This document shows, piece by piece, positions 1 to 9,953 of a DNA stretch of 64,000 nucleotides. The stretch comes from Ruminococcaceae bacterium YAD3003. Lineage in GTDB: Bacteria; Bacillota; Clostridia; Saccharofermentanales; Saccharofermentanaceae. The notes below the pieces were generated by a model. That model searched no databases. It saw nothing but the letters and a program-made list of their open reading frames with translations, and had not been told where the DNA came from. The position numbers and the translations under genes are program-made. Where the stretch lies: NCBI GenBank assembly GCA_900107185.1, contig FNPA01000008.1:62001-126000 (forward strand). The letters run 5' to 3'. Position 1 is the stretch's first letter. Each line of letters opens with the position of its first letter.

Positions 1-656
1 GTATCAGGAGTATAGATGTACATCTCAACGTCACCGGAAGCATCTCCGCGCTTATCGGAACGGAGAGCAACATAATTTGAATAAATCTGCTGTGCATCTC
101 CTTCTGTCATATCACCGGAAACACCGACCTTAACATACTGACAAGAAAGTCCGTAGATATCGAACTGCTTGTACTCATAATTCGACTCTGAAGTTGAATC
201 AAAGACCTTATCGAAGTCTGCAGTAATAGCTTCTGTCAATGACTTACGGCTAAGGAACATAGGAAGAGCAATCGCAACGATAATAGCTACGATAGCTACA
301 GCACCCACTGCCATACCGATAACGAGCTTCTTAGGAGCCTTAACGTCATTCGGTGAGATCTCGAATTCATTTGCTTTAAGTTTTGCAGAATCAGACTGTG
401 ATTTGGAGGTGATATCCCTCTTTACTGCCTTTTCAACAATATCAGGCATTACAGGATTGGAATAGTAATGTCTGGTACCTTCCTGCTTCTCGAACTTCTC
501 GTTCTTGAACTCATAGTTACCCGGATTCGCAAGAATCTCAGTTGCCTCTTTGGAAGGGAAAACGCAATTGCAGAAAACGCACTCGCAAAGGTCATCTCTG
601 TCATCGAACATAACCAGCGAACCGCAGTTCTTGCACATACCTTGTTTTGTCGCCAT
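1..656 (-). CDS. Zinc-ribbon, single-pass membrane protein (3' end outside the window)
   Basis: The gene starts with ATG at 656 and runs off the left edge, so about 218 residues are visible. The first 35 residues hold two cysteine pairs (CKNCG near residue 8, then a Cys-rich ECVFCNC), which look like a small zinc ribbon. A charged linker follows. A hydrophobic helix lies at roughly residues 116-136 (LVIGMAVGAVAVIAIIVAIA), and a polar domain beyond it is probably outside the cell. There is an AAAGGA site before the ATG and a strong promoter further up. The family is not recognised. The layout (cytoplasmic zinc ribbon, linker, one helix, outer domain) resembles the protein at the right end of the window. 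The function is unknown. Confidence 0.8.
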   Translation of the reverse strand, partial: MATKQGMCKNCGSLVMFDDRDDLCECVFCNCVFPSKEATEILANPGNYEFKNEKFEKQEGTRHYYSNPVMPDIVEKAVKRDITSKSQSDSAKLKANEFEISPNDVKAPKKLVIGMAVGAVAIVAIIVAIALPMFLSRKSLTEAITADFDKVFDSTSESNYEYKQFDIYGLSCQYVKVGVSGDMTEGDAQQIYSNYVALRSDKRGDASGDVEMYIYTPD

Positions 657-795
657 CAAAAAATCGTCCTTTATATTGGAGTATGCGCTTTAAGCTAACC
701 TAAAGCCCTGACGGATAATAGGGATAACAGATTAAACGAGCCGTAAATACGGCATTCCCTGTGCGTAGGCATAGTTATACTTATAGCAATCGTAA

Positions 796-824
796 ATTAT
801 AATATGCTAATTCTAATACGTCAA
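796..824 (-). promoter_or_regulatory. Sigma-A-type promoter for the leftward zinc-ribbon gene
   Basis: On the minus strand TTGACG (824-819), a 17-nt spacer and a perfect TATAAT (801-796) are present. The start would fall near 789, which leaves a leader of about 130 nt before the ATG at 656. The leader contains a short dyad, GCCGTA-AA-TACGGC, at 740-753. Confidence 0.75.
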
Positions 825-842
825 GCACATTTTATAAGTTAC

Positions 843-872
843 TTGACACCCTGTTCTTCCCGTCTGTATTAT
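843..872 (+). promoter_or_regulatory. Sigma-A-type promoter for tadA
   Basis: A perfect TTGACA (843-848), an 18-nt spacer and TATTAT (867-872) are present. Transcription would start near 879, just upstream of the GTG at 902. The site is divergent from, and only about 20 bp away from, the promoter of the leftward gene. Confidence 0.75.
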
Positions 873-901
873 CTTCTAATCAGCACGAAAGAGGTAAATC
901 A

Positions 902-1429
902 GTGACTAAGCCCAGATCCAAATTGTATCCGGATTTCAAGCCTTCCTGTGATAAGGAGAAGTTCATGCTTGAAGCCATCAGGGAAGCCGAGAAAGCTATC
1001 GAGCTCGGCGAATGTCCTATTGGTTGTGTCCTGGTAAAAGACGGCAAGATCTTCGTCAGGGCTCACAATCTCCGTCTTACTCGCGGAAATGCCATTGCCC
1101 ATGCCGAAGTTATCGCCATAGACAAAGCCTGCCGTAAACTCGGCGACTGGCGTTTGGAAGACTTCGACATGTATGTAACCTTGGAACCATGCACAATGTG
1201 CTCAGGCGCTATTATCCAGTCCAGGATTCGCAAAGTGTATTTTGGAGCATATGAACCAAAGAGCGGTGCCGTAGTCTCCTGCAACGATATCTTCGAAGTC
1301 TCACATGGTCACAACCATAAAGTCGAATTCGAAGGCGGCATCCTCGAGAAAGAATGCTCACAGATGATGCTCGATTTCTTCCGTGCCATCAGGAAACGTG
1401 ACGCAGGCAAGAAGCGTTCAAACCTTTAA
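902..1429 (+). CDS. tadA: tRNA-specific adenosine deaminase TadA
   Basis: This zinc enzyme deaminates A34 to inosine in tRNA-Arg(ACG), allowing one tRNA to read several Arg codons. The cytidine-deaminase fold signature is complete: HAE (His zinc ligand and catalytic Glu) and PCTMCSGA (two Cys ligands). The length of 175 aa is slightly long for the family. Two starts are possible. GTG at 902 has GAGG seven bases upstream. ATG at 965 has an AAGGAG six bases upstream and would give a more usual 154-aa protein. The promoter fits the GTG start with a short leader. The stop overlaps the stop of the convergent addA, so no terminator separates them. Fluoropyrimidine or guanine deaminase relatives share the motifs, but TadA is the best fit. 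Confidence 0.88.
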   Translation: MTKPRSKLYPDFKPSCDKEKFMLEAIREAEKAIELGECPIGCVLVKDGKIFVRAHNLRLTRGNAIAHAEVIAIDKACRKLGDWRLEDFDMYVTLEPCTMCSGAIIQSRIRKVYFGAYEPKSGAVVSCNDIFEVSHGHNHKVEFEGGILEKECSQMMLDFFRAIRKRDAGKKRSNL

Positions 1430-4400
1430 ACTTCCACGAACTCTCCGTAACGGACAAGATACAGAAGCTTATGGGCAACATTAAGTCCTTCCTCTTCACA
1501 TGCCGCAGCATAACTGTTCAGCTGGAAAGCGTGTCTCTCCAGAGCTTCTTTCGCTCTGTCTTCCTGACTAACGCCACTTAAACGGTCCGTCTTGTAATCA
1601 AGGATCGTATAACCTTCACCGGTCTTGTAGAGCAAATCGATGATACCCTGAACCAGTACAGAATCTCCTTCCGTACCATCAACGTATACCGAGAATACAA
1701 TAGGCTTTTCCGAACGGGCCGAACCATCTGCAAAGCTGTTGATTACATCTTCGCATTGAGGAGCCTTACAAAAAGCTTCTATACCTTCCCTGAACTCAAA
1801 TGCCACATCCCGCGCATTATCAGGCGAGCAAATGTTGAGATAGCCTTCATTTATCAGGGACTCTATCTCCAGTTCAAACATTGTTGAACCGTTTCTGATG
1901 CCTTCCAGATCAATGAATCTCATTATTCTGTGCAGAATAGTACCTTTCGCGGCAGCAGTAAGCATTGATACATTAGGGCTCTCAAAATCATCTATGCTCT
2001 TGATATGTAAATCAACATGAACATTATCTGAAGAGTTAGTTTCTCCTGTAATGCCTGTTACAGATAACTTGAACGGAATCTCAACGCTGTCCTGATATTT
2101 ATACTCAGGGAAAACGAGTTTACCTTCATCATCAAATTCGGGTTTTGCCTTTTGGGCATCTTCCTGATCTGCAGCTTCAGAAACTTGGGTAACATTAGCC
2201 TTTTGAGCTTCATAGAGCTCCGCGATCTGTTCAGCAGATATCTCACAAACCTCAAAACCTTTAGCCTCATTGCCATCCAGATCGTAGAAAGCAACGGCAT
2301 TGCTCTGTTTCAAATCACCTATTTCAGCAATCTGTCTTAACTTCTCGCCATCTTTACTTCTGGCCAGCGCACTAAACAAACAGTACGGGAGCTTCATGTC
2401 CCCTGCGAGCCAGTGTCTCTCATCAAACTGTTCTTCTTCGAAATCGATTGACTGTGCAAAGGCTTTTCTCATCGGACTTGCTTTGGTCTTATCGTCAACA
2501 TCGCAGCTGGTGATTATGGACAGATTTTCCTCAGCACGTGTAAGAGCAACGTACAACAGTCTGCACGTTTCCGCATTAGCAGCAAGTCTCATTTTCATCT
2601 TATATATGTACTGTTCAAATGAATGCCTTCTAGTGATTGCATCAGCATCGTAATCCTCGGTAAAGAATCCGTAATCACGGTCAAACATAATGCTCTCAAG
2701 AGTATCCTTCTGTTCATCTGAACCGCCTGTAGCAACCAAAATAACAAACGGGAATTCCAGACCCTTACTCTTGTGAAGTGTCATAGTAGTAATCTTGTCT
2801 TTATTTGCATCTGTTACTTCAATATTTGCCTGCTTGATATGTATCTTCATCTGCTCGAGCTCATCAGCTATGCCTGACAAATCAGATCCTCTTAGCTTGA
2901 AACTCTCTGATAACCAATCCTTGAAAACATCGAACTTGCTGCTATCACCTTCTCTTGCCTCGATAGTAGCCTTAATTCCGGTTTCTCTGTAGACAAGTTC
3001 AATGATGTCATCAATATCTGTAACCATAGAACTCATTCTTATCTTGTCGAAAACATCAACAAACGTCTTTACACGTCCAGCAAGTTCGGAATCATTCTTT
3101 TCAATGAACACTCTGAGCCTTAACATCAATGGTTCTTTTTCCAGAGACGGGCCGTTAAGTTCATGAATGAATGCCTGGATCTGAGCTAATTCAGAAATAG
3201 TAAAATTCGAGAACTTATAGTTAGAGAACATTACGCTCGCCAAATACTCATCTCTGTATTCATTACCAAGACAAATGAGGAAATTGATAATTCTGTGGAT
3301 ATCGAGATCTTCAAAGACATCCGTTGTAAATCTTCCGGAGGCTTTTATTTTTCTGCCATCATTTAATGTGCAGCCGTTAAGATATCTGGCTATAGTTTCA
3401 GCCTGATTATTTGATGCTGTAAGAATGCAGATATCTTTTAATTCAGTTGGTGATCCATCAACTCTTGTGCATTCTTCAAGATATCTTTTTACTTCACTCT
3501 CAACTGCTGCAAATACTGCTCTTGATTCCGGCTTTGTCTTGTCACCATCGTCTTTTACTGGAACATTTTTGTCAGTAACGACAATTCTTGGAACGGGTCC
3601 GTGTCTGGTCTCCGAAGCCTTACTCAAACGCTGTTTTTCATCATATTCAATTTCAGATGCATCTTTGCTCATGATCTGTTTGAATATATAGTTCGAGAAT
3701 GCAAGTACTTCGCAGGTACTTCTATGGTTTTCCTTAAGATAATGAAGGTTGCCCTTCTTTCTTCCGCTAATAATGTCATCCATGCTTTTACCGAATATCT
3801 TCGGGTCAGCAAAACGGAATTTATAGATACTCTGCTTAATATCTCCGACTCTGAACACATTGCCGGATTCTCTGTTAAAACAGGCTATTATTGCATCCTG
3901 AAGTCTCGTATTGTCCTGATATTCATCAACGAAAATCTCTTCGAATTTCTCACGGTAAAACGTTGCTGCTTCTTCATGTTTTAAAATTGCATACGCAGTG
4001 TGCTCCAGATCAGAATAGTCCATACCATGCATATTATTCTTCACTTCTGCATAGTACTTATCAGTTTTCTTGATCAATTCCACAAATGACCTGCAGGCTC
4101 TGGTGCCTTCCTTCTGATTCGCAAGTATCTGTTCCGTTGTGAAACCTATAAGATAACTGTATTCCGGGGGTAAGTCATAAGAATTAGCATACTTGATATC
4201 ATCCCATTTTCCCGGTGATATAAAATGTCTCAGTGACACAATAGCAAGGAAAGCCTTGTCATCTCCTCTGAAATCCGCACCCTGGAAAACATTGCTGAAT
4301 TTGAGTTCGCCGAGTTCCTTAAGCGGAGTAAGACTGACAAAGAAATCTGCACCTTTATGAGTTTCATAATAATCCAGGGCATAATCAATTCCGCTGATGA

Positions 4401-5220
4401 GTTTACCCAGGAATTCCTCATTAGACATGTCTTTAATAATCTGGTAGTTTTCATGACACTCGAGCACAGAATCGAATTCGCTGTCCAACAGCATGGATTT
4501 CATTGATTCAAGGTATTCTACTATTGTGCGTGGTATATCATTGTCATCTTCGAAAAATGCTATTTTACCTTCGAGGTCGCGCTTTTCGCGTTTTTGAATG
4601 AGATCTTCACACTTCTGAATATAGTCAGGCAAACTTCTCAATGTCGTATACGTACTTGTTACGATTCCTACAAGAGAACCATCACTTCTGCCGTCACCAA
4701 ATCTTCTCGTAAAACTTATGAAGTCATCATCATCGGAATCGCATTCCTCATACATAGCTTTGATAGCATAATCAACAGCATTCTGAAGTAAAACTCCCTG
4801 CTCGCTCTCGCTTAAGATTCTGCATGAAGGATCAGTAAATTCAGCCATCGGTCCATCTTCAAGGATATATCCCTTCTCCTTGATAACACGGGAACAGAAT
4901 CCGTGCATAGTCTGGATATATGCGTTAGGCAGAAGATCTATCTGTGTGGAAAGGAGCGAAGCTGATTCATTGTTACCGGAAGATACAGCTTCATTTCTTA
5001 AATCCCTGAGCTTATCTTCTATCTTGTCAGCCATATGTGAAGCGGCATCTTCAGTAAATGTAACGACCAGCATTCCATCAACCGTAAGCTTTCCGGTCTT
5101 TACTTCCTCACCTATCCTGGCAGTAAGCACTGTTGTCTTACCGGAACCAGCAGACGCGGAAACGAGGTTGTTATTAAGTTCTGCATCAATTATTTTTTGC
5201 TGTTCATCAGAAAACTTCAT
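1426..5220 (-). CDS. addA: AddA helicase-nuclease subunit
   Basis: AddA is the SF1A (UvrD-like) motor and 3'-strand nuclease of the AddAB complex, which resects double-strand breaks for RecA-dependent recombination. The 1264 residues show Walker A (SAGSGKTTVLTARI, residues 23-36), motif II with DEYQDNTRLQ (family usual DEYQDTN), motif III GDIKQSIYKFR, late helicase motifs TMTLHKSKGLEFP and LLYVALTRA, and a C-terminal RecB-type nuclease with ILDYKTDRL. The length matches the family. The ATG at 5220 follows AGGAGG, three bases after the addB stop, so the two genes are coupled. The last codons overlap tadA by 4 bp in the convergent direction. Confidence 0.95.
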   Translation of the reverse strand: MKFSDEQQKIIDAELNNNLVSASAGSGKTTVLTARIGEEVKTGKLTVDGMLVVTFTEDAASHMADKIEDKLRDLRNEAVSSGNNESASLLSTQIDLLPNAYIQTMHGFCSRVIKEKGYILEDGPMAEFTDPSCRILSESEQGVLLQNAVDYAIKAMYEECDSDDDDFISFTRRFGDGRSDGSLVGIVTSTYTTLRSLPDYIQKCEDLIQKREKRDLEGKIAFFEDDNDIPRTIVEYLESMKSMLLDSEFDSVLECHENYQIIKDMSNEEFLGKLISGIDYALDYYETHKGADFFVSLTPLKELGELKFSNVFQGADFRGDDKAFLAIVSLRHFISPGKWDDIKYANSYDLPPEYSYLIGFTTEQILANQKEGTRACRSFVELIKKTDKYYAEVKNNMHGMDYSDLEHTAYAILKHEEAATFYREKFEEIFVDEYQDNTRLQDAIIACFNRESGNVFRVGDIKQSIYKFRFADPKIFGKSMDDIISGRKKGNLHYLKENHRSTCEVLAFSNYIFKQIMSKDASEIEYDEKQRLSKASETRHGPVPRIVVTDKNVPVKDDGDKTKPESRAVFAAVESEVKRYLEECTRVDGSPTELKDICILTASNNQAETIARYLNGCTLNDGRKIKASGRFTTDVFEDLDIHRIINFLICLGNEYRDEYLASVMFSNYKFSNFTISELAQIQAFIHELNGPSLEKEPLMLRLRVFIEKNDSELAGRVKTFVDVFDKIRMSSMVTDIDDIIELVYRETGIKATIEAREGDSSKFDVFKDWLSESFKLRGSDLSGIADELEQMKIHIKQANIEVTDANKDKITTMTLHKSKGLEFPFVILVATGGSDEQKDTLESIMFDRDYGFFTEDYDADAITRRHSFEQYIYKMKMRLAANAETCRLLYVALTRAEENLSIITSCDVDDKTKASPMRKAFAQSIDFEEEQFDERHWLAGDMKLPYCLFSALARSKDGEKLRQIAEIGDLKQSNAVAFYDLDGNEAKGFEVCEISAEQIAELYEAQKANVTQVSEAADQEDAQKAKPEFDDEGKLVFPEYKYQDSVEIPFKLSVTGITGETNSSDNVHVDLHIKSIDDFESPNVSMLTAAAKGTILHRIMRFIDLEGIRNGSTMFELEIESLINEGYLNICSPDNARDVAFEFREGIEAFCKAPQCEDVINSFADGSARSEKPIVFSVYVDGTEGDSVLVQGIIDLLYKTGEGYTILDYKTDRLSGVSQEDRAKEALERHAFQLNSYAAACEEEGLNVAHKLLYLVRYGEFVEV

Positions 5221-5223
5221 AAC

Positions 5224-8200
5224 TTATTCCTCCTTCCCGTCATTTGTATCTTTTCCTTCGAGAATATCCTTCATTGCAAGAATGGCTATTCTGTCAGCTC
5301 TGTTCATGCTCTTATCTGCACCAATCTTTTTAGTTACGTCATCGTAACCGGGATCTTTTCTTGGTTTTCCGCTCTTTGTAGGCACAGCAAAATCCTCACA
5401 CTTCTTAACGATCGAACCGTACTCACCTTTTGAACTGAGATCAATCTGAGGTCTGAATTTAGGATTGGACGGATCATTACCGCAATAACCCTTATACCTG
5501 CAATAACCGCATGATTTAAGTTTGGGTTCAGCCACAACTGCATCAGATTTGCCATCTGCTATCTGATCAATAGTCTCCTTTATGATCCGCTTAGAATAAT
5601 CAACTGAAATCGACATGGCTTCATTGTCATAGCCTGAGAGCTTGGGACTGCATACTACCGGATCTTCATCGAGTTTTGCGCTAAGCCCGACAAGAACATA
5701 TCCATAGTCATCAACAACAGCTTTACTGCCATCCTTCGTATGCTTATCGAGTATTGCGCCTGAATAAGCCGGGAGCTGTATCTGCGTACCGTTCAATAAC
5801 TTTTCAGACTCTACAGCCTTATCTCCGCTCTTGTAATCTATCGTTCTGAGGTGAATAACGCCATTCTCATCTTTTCTTAAATCATATCTGTCTATGTATC
5901 CGCTAAACTTAAGGTCTATTTCCTCATACGGAATGTCGAGAACCAATTCATCGCTGCCTATGCGAGCCTCCACGCCTTCAGGGACAAAACCGGTCATGAC
6001 AGAATCACCGAGGATATCGCGGAACATCTTAGAGAACATTCTTCTCAATTTCGCACACGTATCCATGTCGAAAATCCTGTCTAAAGGATTGCCCTCTTCA
6101 TCTACAGAGCCATAAGCCGCTCTCGATGCTACTGATTCCTTAAGGCATTTTTCAGTAAAACGTTTATACTCGTCCTCATTCTCAAGAAGATTCTTTGCCA
6201 GATTACTGAACTTCTCAGGGTCTTTATTACTCTCATCTCTTAGTGTCCTGTACGCTGACTCAAACATACCGTGAATAAGAGTACCGAATGAATTCGTCTT
6301 GATCTGTGTATTGTCTTCTCTCTCGGTGATCTTAAGCTGTCTCTCAAGCATGGAATGGAATGCACATTGTCTGTATCCTTCAATTGAAGAAACACTGGCA
6401 TAGATTACCTTACCGCTGGTACCGTCTTCCTTTTTGACGGTAAGAAGTCTCGACATAACATCGGCAGGAATCTTAGCGTTTTCATAGTTATGTCTGAACT
6501 TAACCTGCTCGCCGGCAATAGGATTGCTGAATGTATTAACGATATGAAATTCTTCAGAAACAAAATCTTCAAGATATTCAAACACACGGCTCTTAGGTTT
6601 TCCATATTCGTGAACCATATAGATCATGTCAGTAGCAGAACCTAATAATAGACATGCTGTTACGAATTCTTCCCTCATCTTGTTTTGTGCCTTGTCAGGA
6701 AGTTCTATACTGTCAGTTGCCTTGGATAAGTTCTTAAGTTCAATGCCGCTTAAGAGTCCCTCTCTCATTCTCACATAAGGGAAGTTATCCTTCTGTGCAC
6801 CAATGATAAAAAGTACTTTACATGGCGTTACAAATGCATGTTCCGGTGTAGTTATTTCAATCGAATCAACTTTGAGCGGAATCGTTCCTTCCGTGCGGTT
6901 CCTCATATCAGTTCTGATCATCGAGAGAAAATCTTTCTGACTTATCTCACAATCGTTCATTTCATGTGTAGAACACATAAGGAGACTTATCAGTTCGTCA
7001 TAACCTCTGACTAACGCAACGGCTGCAGAATCATCGCCTCTTTCCAAGAATTCATCACGCAGAGGCTCAATAAATCCTCTCATATCGTTAAAGTATTCAA
7101 GACTCTTTCTGGCCTTACCAGATAAAGTCTTCTCGTTATAGATGGATTCACAGGCCTTCCTAAGAGGAATCAAGGATTTGGTTACTATATAGTCATAGAA
7201 GAACTTACCACAATCAACAAAGCCTTCTCTTACTCCGGGAACAGTTCCTTCAAATATCCAAAGTTTATATTTTTTTCTGTGCTCACCGTCTTCAACATCA
7301 ATATAAGCTTTATCATCAAATATTCTGGCAGCATTAGTTATATTCTTTGCGTAACAATAATTCTCAAAACTGTCTGCAATATAAGGCGGAATCCTGAGCA
7401 TTCCTGAACGCATGGCCTTCATTATAAGTTCTAATGTGTAACCTGCTCTCGGAAGTTCCAACAGGATCTGCATCATATATGGAACAACTGTGCCGCCCAA
7501 AGCAATTTTACGATCAATAAAGATATCAAGACCATATATCTCAGCGGTGCTTCTCATTCTGGTCATAATATCATCATTGCAGCAAACGACTCTTATGTCA
7601 CGATATCTGTAATCGTGATTTCTCGTAAGGTCGATGATCTCATTGAAAATATATCCTACTCTGTCATCCAGACTGGAGAGTTCCGCTAATTTGACCTTCT
7701 CGCCGCTACTGAAATCTTCGAGTTTAATATCCGAAGCAAAACTCCTTACGATTTCGTTTAATGCATCTTCCTTCTTCAATACAGCAAGCGGTGTACCCTT
7801 TGCACCTAACGCTTCGAGTACTGAAATAAAATCTTCGCCTGTCTTATACACAGAAGAATACAGAGATTCAGACTTACCGCTGATTACATTAAATTCAATT
7901 TCGGCACCCAAATCTGATAAGAGTGAGACGAGCCTTATCTCTTTAGGTGTAAGCATACGTGTTGCTCCGAAACCGATAAAAACGATTTTGGATTTCAACA
8001 AAGAAGCAAGACCACTGGAACGTCTTTTGGGCAGGTTATCAGGATTAAACGAAGACAACTTATCGCACGCTAGAGCAATCGGTTCTCTTAGCAGGTTCAA
8101 CCCATAAGTAACATTCAAAGACTCAAGTTCATTCATTATGACGAGAAGATCTCTCAGCTTATTTAAAAAGGCTACATTTGTTGATGAATTATCAAGAGCC

Positions 8201-8673
8201 TCAATAGCTTTCCCAATATCCTCAGGTCCGACACCATATCTGGAGAAGTCACCTAAAAGCGCGATCATAAGGTTGATGTAATCGATTCTGGATGTCAGGG
8301 TGCTGAATGCCTTGAGTTCATGCTTCTTATTTGCCAGGATGTTATAGATTGCATTGCGGAGCATGATCTCGCCGCCCTCAGCAACATAATTCGTGCCGAG
8401 ATCATCAAGAATATTGCCTGCCAGCTTACGGAAGCTCATCACATCGCCGGAAACCAACGAAGATGATAAAGTCAGGACCTTCTCCCCGGCATTGATAGTA
8501 CCGTTTCCTTTTGACTTATCCTGCTTATATGCCAGAACCTCGCGTTCAACCTGCGCCTTGGCAAATTCAGGTGCCACGAAGATAACCTCTTTTCCATTAC
8601 TGTTACGAAAAGCATCTTCAATAGCTTCGCGCGAAACGGGTCTTATCTCACTGTAAGTCTTAAATCCAATCAT
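5224..8673 (-). CDS. addB: AddB/RexB-type subunit of the AddAB nuclease
   Basis: This is the partner of AddA, with an inactivated helicase-like fold and a second RecB-type nuclease domain for the 5' strand. The 1149 residues include the Fe-S cysteines of AddB: an isolated Cys in YRQCAFHS and a C-terminal CGYCRYKGYC (C-x2-C-x5-C). The nuclease residues are seen in LIHGMFE and TIDYKSGDKA. The usual N-terminal Walker A (G-x4-GKT) of AddB is absent: the chain opens MIGFKTYSEIRPVSREA, and an in-frame stop just upstream rules out a longer start. Streptococcal RexB likewise lacks this motif. SD GAGGT precedes the ATG. The gene is first in the addB-addA operon. Confidence 0.92.
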   Translation of the reverse strand: MIGFKTYSEIRPVSREAIEDAFRNSNGKEVIFVAPEFAKAQVEREVLAYKQDKSKGNGTINAGEKVLTLSSSLVSGDVMSFRKLAGNILDDLGTNYVAEGGEIMLRNAIYNILANKKHELKAFSTLTSRIDYINLMIALLGDFSRYGVGPEDIGKAIEALDNSSTNVAFLNKLRDLLVIMNELESLNVTYGLNLLREPIALACDKLSSFNPDNLPKRRSSGLASLLKSKIVFIGFGATRMLTPKEIRLVSLLSDLGAEIEFNVISGKSESLYSSVYKTGEDFISVLEALGAKGTPLAVLKKEDALNEIVRSFASDIKLEDFSSGEKVKLAELSSLDDRVGYIFNEIIDLTRNHDYRYRDIRVVCCNDDIMTRMRSTAEIYGLDIFIDRKIALGGTVVPYMMQILLELPRAGYTLELIMKAMRSGMLRIPPYIADSFENYCYAKNITNAARIFDDKAYIDVEDGEHRKKYKLWIFEGTVPGVREGFVDCGKFFYDYIVTKSLIPLRKACESIYNEKTLSGKARKSLEYFNDMRGFIEPLRDEFLERGDDSAAVALVRGYDELISLLMCSTHEMNDCEISQKDFLSMIRTDMRNRTEGTIPLKVDSIEITTPEHAFVTPCKVLFIIGAQKDNFPYVRMREGLLSGIELKNLSKATDSIELPDKAQNKMREEFVTACLLLGSATDMIYMVHEYGKPKSRVFEYLEDFVSEEFHIVNTFSNPIAGEQVKFRHNYENAKIPADVMSRLLTVKKEDGTSGKVIYASVSSIEGYRQCAFHSMLERQLKITEREDNTQIKTNSFGTLIHGMFESAYRTLRDESNKDPEKFSNLAKNLLENEDEYKRFTEKCLKESVASRAAYGSVDEEGNPLDRIFDMDTCAKLRRMFSKMFRDILGDSVMTGFVPEGVEARIGSDELVLDIPYEEIDLKFSGYIDRYDLRKDENGVIHLRTIDYKSGDKAVESEKLLNGTQIQLPAYSGAILDKHTKDGSKAVVDDYGYVLVGLSAKLDEDPVVCSPKLSGYDNEAMSISVDYSKRIIKETIDQIADGKSDAVVAEPKLKSCGYCRYKGYCGNDPSNPKFRPQIDLSSKGEYGSIVKKCEDFAVPTKSGKPRKDPGYDDVTKKIGADKSMNRADRIAILAMKDILEGKDTNDGKEE

Positions 8674-8705
8674 CAGGCTACCTCAAAACTAATCTTTCTG
8701 CTTAG

Positions 8706-8733
8706 ATTTTACGTATAAAGAATCTTTTTTCAA
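8706..8733 (-). promoter_or_regulatory. Promoter of addB-addA
   Basis: On the minus strand TTGAAA (8733-8728), a 16-nt spacer and TAAAAT (8711-8706) lie about 35 bp before the addB ATG. Confidence 0.6.
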
Positions 8734-8831
8734 AGCCATTAATAGGACAGTTTAATCCAGCAAAACTTTTCTAACAAAAACTAATATTTTTGATTTAAAA
8801 TATATGCATATTTACCCCGGAGGTGACCTAT

Positions 8832-9899
8832 ATGACTTTTGAAGAATTGATGGAGTATGCCATTTCCCGCGACTGTTCCGACGTACATATTACGCAGGGA
8901 ACCAATCTCGCCGTAAGAAGATTTGGTGAGCTGATCATCCTTGACGAAAAGCCCACATTTGAAGAGGCTCAGAACATGATTTACGAGATCTTATCAACAG
9001 ATGAGATCAAGCGTGTTGAAGAAGGCGAAGACGTTGACGTAGGTCGTATGATCGACAATAACGTTAGAATCAGAGCTAATATCTATCATCAGCGTAACAA
9101 CCTCGCATGCAGCATCCGTCTCCTCATGGCTCAGATTCCTGAGTTCGAGGCTTTGGGACTTCCTGAAGTTATCAAGACACTCGCTACAGCAAACAACGGT
9201 ATCATCCTTGTAACAGGTCCTACGGGGTCAGGTAAAACAACTACGCTCTCAGCAATCGTTGACTACATCAATAAGAATGTTGCAAAGCACGTTATCACAG
9301 TAGAGGATCCTATCGAGTATATTTATCCCCACAACCGTGCTATGATCCATCAGCGTGAACTCGGACGCGACGTAGAATCTTTCGCAGCTGCTCTCCACTC
9401 AGCACTCCGTGAAGACCCGGATATCATCCTCGTTGGTGAGATGCGTGATTTCGAGACTATTTCAGCAGCTATCACAGCTGCTGAGACAGGCCACCTCGTC
9501 CTTTCAACACTCCATACACAGAGTGCTGCCCAGACAATCAACAGAATCATTGACGGTTCACCAGCTGATATGAAGTCAACGATTCGTTCCCAGTTTGCTG
9601 CAAGTATCAAGGGCGTTATCTCACAGCAGCTCCTTCCTACTTCCGATGGCAACGGCCGTGTTCTTACAACAGAGATCATGGTTGGTACGAGCGCTATCAA
9701 GAACCTTATCCTTGAAGATAAGATCCACATGATTCCCGGCGCTATCCAGTCAGCTCACCAGCAGGGCATGCACACTCTTAACGATGATCTCGTCAGACTC
9801 AACAATCTCGGCTTGATCAGCAGAAAGACAGCATTGGATGCAGCTTACGATCCTCAGGATCTTGAGAAGGTTCTCGGTGTTTCTAATTTTGGTTTCTAA
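8832..9899 (+). CDS. pilT: PilT-family type IV pilus retraction ATPase
   Basis: PilT is the hexameric cytoplasmic ATPase that depolymerises type IV pili and drives twitching and DNA uptake. Seen: Walker A GPTGSGKTTT, Asp box in HVITVEDPIEYIY, Walker B LREDPDIILVGEMRD, His box TGHLVLSTLHT, and a C-terminal AIKNLILE corresponding to the AIRNLIRE retraction motif. ATG at 8832 is chosen (355 aa) because the strong SD GGAGGTGA at 8819-8826 overlaps the upstream in-frame GTG at 8823. No other pilus gene is in the window, so it is an isolated pilT with its own terminator. It may serve a pilus encoded elsewhere. Confidence 0.9.
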   Translation: MTFEELMEYAISRDCSDVHITQGTNLAVRRFGELIILDEKPTFEEAQNMIYEILSTDEIKRVEEGEDVDVGRMIDNNVRIRANIYHQRNNLACSIRLLMAQIPEFEALGLPEVIKTLATANNGIILVTGPTGSGKTTTLSAIVDYINKNVAKHVITVEDPIEYIYPHNRAMIHQRELGRDVESFAAALHSALREDPDIILVGEMRDFETISAAITAAETGHLVLSTLHTQSAAQTINRIIDGSPADMKSTIRSQFAASIKGVISQQLLPTSDGNGRVLTTEIMVGTSAIKNLILEDKIHMIPGAIQSAHQQGMHTLNDDLVRLNNLGLISRKTALDAAYDPQDLEKVLGVSNFGF

Positions 9900-9923
9900 T
9901 CTGATTTAATTATTCAGAATATT

Positions 9924-9953
9924 AAAGCGGGTGAATATTCACCCGCTTTTTTA
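9924..9953 (+). terminator. Intrinsic terminator after pilT
   Basis: A perfect self-complementary block, AAAGCGGGTGAAT/ATTCACCCGCTTT (9924-9949), is followed by T residues. It abuts the stop of the leftward PurA-like gene and may act in both directions, although the minus-strand T tract is poorer. Confidence 0.85.

Noticed and set aside
740-753. A dyad GCCGTA-AA-TACGGC as an operator
   Set aside because: It is short, stands alone in a leader, and no regulator or second copy supports it.
902-1429. A guanine or cytosine deaminase instead of TadA
   Set aside because: The motifs are shared, but the spacing and the CTMCSGAI block fit TadA best; the alternative cannot be fully excluded.
2300-2653. 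Long open frames on the strand opposite addA, addB and other genes
   Set aside because: They are antisense to well-supported proteins, have no SD or family motifs, and their composition mirrors the coding strand.
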